Positions 62,372-64,000 of a DNA stretch of 64,000 bases are shown here, one piece after another. Numbering within the stretch: position 1 is the stretch's first letter; each line of letters begins with the position of its first letter. The stretch is from contig NZ_FMBW01000094.1 in assembly GCF_900091725.1 (NCBI RefSeq), forward strand, positions 246,999 to 310,998. The letters run 5' to 3'. This DNA comes from Streptomyces sp. DvalAA-43 (GTDB lineage: Bacteria > Actinomycetota > Actinomycetes > Streptomycetales > Streptomycetaceae). Position numbers and translations under genes: made by a program. The notes beneath the pieces were generated by a model. It made no database searches. It saw only the letters and a program-made list of their open reading frames with translations, and had not been told where the DNA came from.

Positions 62372-63976
62372 ATGACGAAACGTTCAGGAATTCTGTTCGC
62401 CGTCGGTGCGACGGTCGCCGGTCTGGTGACCGCCGCGCCGCCCCCGGCGACCGCCGACAACGGTGCGCGGCCCGCCACCACGAAGCTCGAATGGACCGAC
62501 TGCGCCACCAAGTCGTATCCGCGGCTGCAGTGCGCATCGGTCAGCACGCCGCTCGACCATGACGACCCGTCGGGCCGCCACATCACTCTCGCCCTGTCCC
62601 GCGTCCCGCACACCGCCAAGACCTTCCAGGGCCCCCTGCTCGTCAACCCGGGCGGCCCCGGGGGCAGTGGCCTGACCATGGCCGGATTCGTGGCTTCCGC
62701 GCTGCCGAAGGCGATCGCCGCCCAGTACGACGTGATCGGCTTCGACCCGCGCGGCGTCGGCAGGAGTAGGCCGGCGCTGGACTGCGTACCGAAGTACTTC
62801 GATCCGGTGCGCCCCGACTCGGTGCCGGACTCGCCCGGCGTCGAGCAGGCCAACCGGAACCGGGCCCGTTCGTTCGCCGAGGCGTGCGGGCGCAAGTACC
62901 CCGATCTGCTGCCCCACATGGACACGGTCAGCGCCGCGAAGGACCTCGACGTGATCCGGCGGGCCACCGGCGCCCGGCAGCTCAACTACTTCGGGTACTC
63001 GTACGGCACCTACCTCGGCGCGGTGTACGCCAAGCTCTTCCCGGAGCGGGTGCGGCGCCTCGTCCTCGACTCGAACGTGGACCCGGACGGCGTCTGGTAC
63101 GACGACAACATCGGCCAGGACTACGCCTTCGACGCCCGCCACAAGGCGTTCGCCGCCTGGGTGGCGAGGCACGACGCCACCTATGGGCTCGGCACCGACC
63201 CGGCGAAGGTCGAGAGCGCCTGGTACGCGATGCGCGCGGCCGTCACGGCGCACCCCGCGGGCGGGAAGGTCGGCCCGAGCGAGCTGGAGGACGCCTTCCT
63301 GCCGGGCGGCTACTACAACGGGTACTGGCCCTATCTGGCCGAGGCGTTCGCCGCGTACACCAATGGCGGCGACCAGAACGCGCTCGTGAAGGCGTACAAG
63401 AAGTTCGGCGCGGTCGACGCCGAGGGCGACAACGGGTACTCGGTCTACACGGCCGTGCAGTGCCGCGACGCCCAGTGGCCCCGGCAGTGGAACACCTGGC
63501 TCGGTGACAGCCGACGGGTGCACGCCAAGGCGCCCTTCTTCACCTGGAACAACAACTGGTACAACGCCCCGTGCGCCGACTGGCCGGTGGAGCCGCTGAA
63601 TCCGGTGCGCGTCTCCAACAGCGCCCTCCCGCCGGTGCTGCTCTTCCAGGCGACCGACGACGCGGCCACACCGTACGAGGGCGGGGTCACCCTGCACCGC
63701 AGGCTGCGCGGCTCCAGCCTGGTCGTCGAGCAGGGCGGCGGCAACCACGGCATCACGCTGGGCGGCAACGACTGCCTGGACACCTACCTGGCGGACTATC
63801 TCGCCAAGGGCACCGTCCCGCGCGGCGAGGGCAGCCGGGCCGACGCGGACGCGGTGTGCGCCAAGTCCCCCGACCCGCAGCCGCTGACCGGTGAGGCGGC
63901 GGCCAAGGTGGCGCGGCGGACAGCTTCCGCCAGCAGGGGCGGCACCCTGCACGGGCTGCTCGGCTTCCGGGGCTGA
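62372..63976 (+). CDS. Secreted alpha/beta hydrolase, tripeptidyl-aminopeptidase-like
   Basis: A 534-residue exported enzyme of the Streptomyces SlpD/SlpE/Tap family (S33). A signal peptide (GILFAVGATVAGLVTAAPPP, ending near ATADNG) is followed by LLVNPGGPGGSGL (oxyanion region), nucleophile YFGYSYGTYLG, acid QATDDAATPYEG, and histidine GGGNHGITLGG, with the TAP-like C-terminal domain. Such proteins remove N-terminal tripeptides from secreted proteins. Conserved cysteines suggest disulphides. ATG 62372 follows GGGAGG. The entire gene is inside the window. Confidence 0.92.
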   Translation: MTKRSGILFAVGATVAGLVTAAPPPATADNGARPATTKLEWTDCATKSYPRLQCASVSTPLDHDDPSGRHITLALSRVPHTAKTFQGPLLVNPGGPGGSGLTMAGFVASALPKAIAAQYDVIGFDPRGVGRSRPALDCVPKYFDPVRPDSVPDSPGVEQANRNRARSFAEACGRKYPDLLPHMDTVSAAKDLDVIRRATGARQLNYFGYSYGTYLGAVYAKLFPERVRRLVLDSNVDPDGVWYDDNIGQDYAFDARHKAFAAWVARHDATYGLGTDPAKVESAWYAMRAAVTAHPAGGKVGPSELEDAFLPGGYYNGYWPYLAEAFAAYTNGGDQNALVKAYKKFGAVDAEGDNGYSVYTAVQCRDAQWPRQWNTWLGDSRRVHAKAPFFTWNNNWYNAPCADWPVEPLNPVRVSNSALPPVLLFQATDDAATPYEGGVTLHRRLRGSSLVVEQGGGNHGITLGGNDCLDTYLADYLAKGTVPRGEGSRADADAVCAKSPDPQPLTGEAAAKVARRTASASRGGTLHGLLGFRG

Positions 63977-64000
63977 CGGCCCACGGCCCGGCCCGGGTGC

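Overview
The window is high-GC actinobacterial chromosome and almost certainly Streptomyces. The signs are near-total G/C at third codon positions, many GTG and some TTG starts, only three in-frame TTA codons that I could find, Streptomyces-style promoters with leaderless starts, and terminators that are strong GC hairpins without U-tracts. I see no tRNA, rRNA, CRISPR array, insertion sequence or prophage gene.

Layout. 1-6.6 kb: housekeeping and accessory genes (partial SMP-30 lactonase, PAP2-diacylglycerol kinase fusion, methyltransferase, VOC protein, DUF5107-TPR protein, DUF6204 protein). 6.8-14.9 kb: a potassium-uptake Kdp locus (kdpD, a 27-residue membrane peptide, kdpF, kdpA, kdpB, kdpC) with a DUF4118 membrane protein running into it from the other side. 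KdpD keeps its input domains, but its histidine-kinase core looks dead and no kdpE is present. 15.2-15.9 kb: remnants of a divergent TetR/MFS pair, both cut at the same point.

16.05-35.7 kb is the most interesting part. It is a mosaic cluster that I do not recognise as a described pathway: two paralogous glycosyltransferase-like proteins (one fused to a degenerate SDR domain), GNAT, methyltransferase, N,N-dimethylformamidase-like protein, HAD phosphatase, an AGAT-type amidinotransferase, a carbohydrate ABC importer, a SPASM-like radical SAM enzyme, GHMP kinase, Nudix hydrolase, NAD-dependent sugar epimerase, glutamine-dependent asparagine synthetase and a GT-C membrane glycosyltransferase. 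All three TTA (bldA) codons lie here. My inference is a pathway that imports or builds a sugar, phosphorylates, epimerises and transfers it, and decorates it with guanidino, amide, acetyl or methyl groups.

35.7-45.7 kb: a decayed oligogalacturonate lyase beside an N-terminally truncated GntR/LacI-type regulator (a lost pectin locus), a secreted CocE-type hydrolase with a palindrome-rich promoter, and a tightly coupled four-peptidase operon (M55, M20, S9, S66). 45.7-48.3 kb: an ABC transporter with a YtrA-type GntR regulator and a clear inverted-repeat operator. 48.4-64 kb: two DinB paralogues, TetR/hydrolase/amidase genes, TetR/aldo-keto reductase, methyltransferase, a SpoIIE-type phosphatase, a drug-type MFS transporter with three carboxypeptidase-regulatory-like repeats, an SRPBCC protein, an Rv2578c-type radical SAM protein behind an SOS-box-like site, and a secreted tripeptidyl-aminopeptidase-like hydrolase.

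Limits: functions come from motif recognition by eye. Starts were chosen from ribosome-binding sites, overlaps and leaderless signals. Promoters and operators are predictions.
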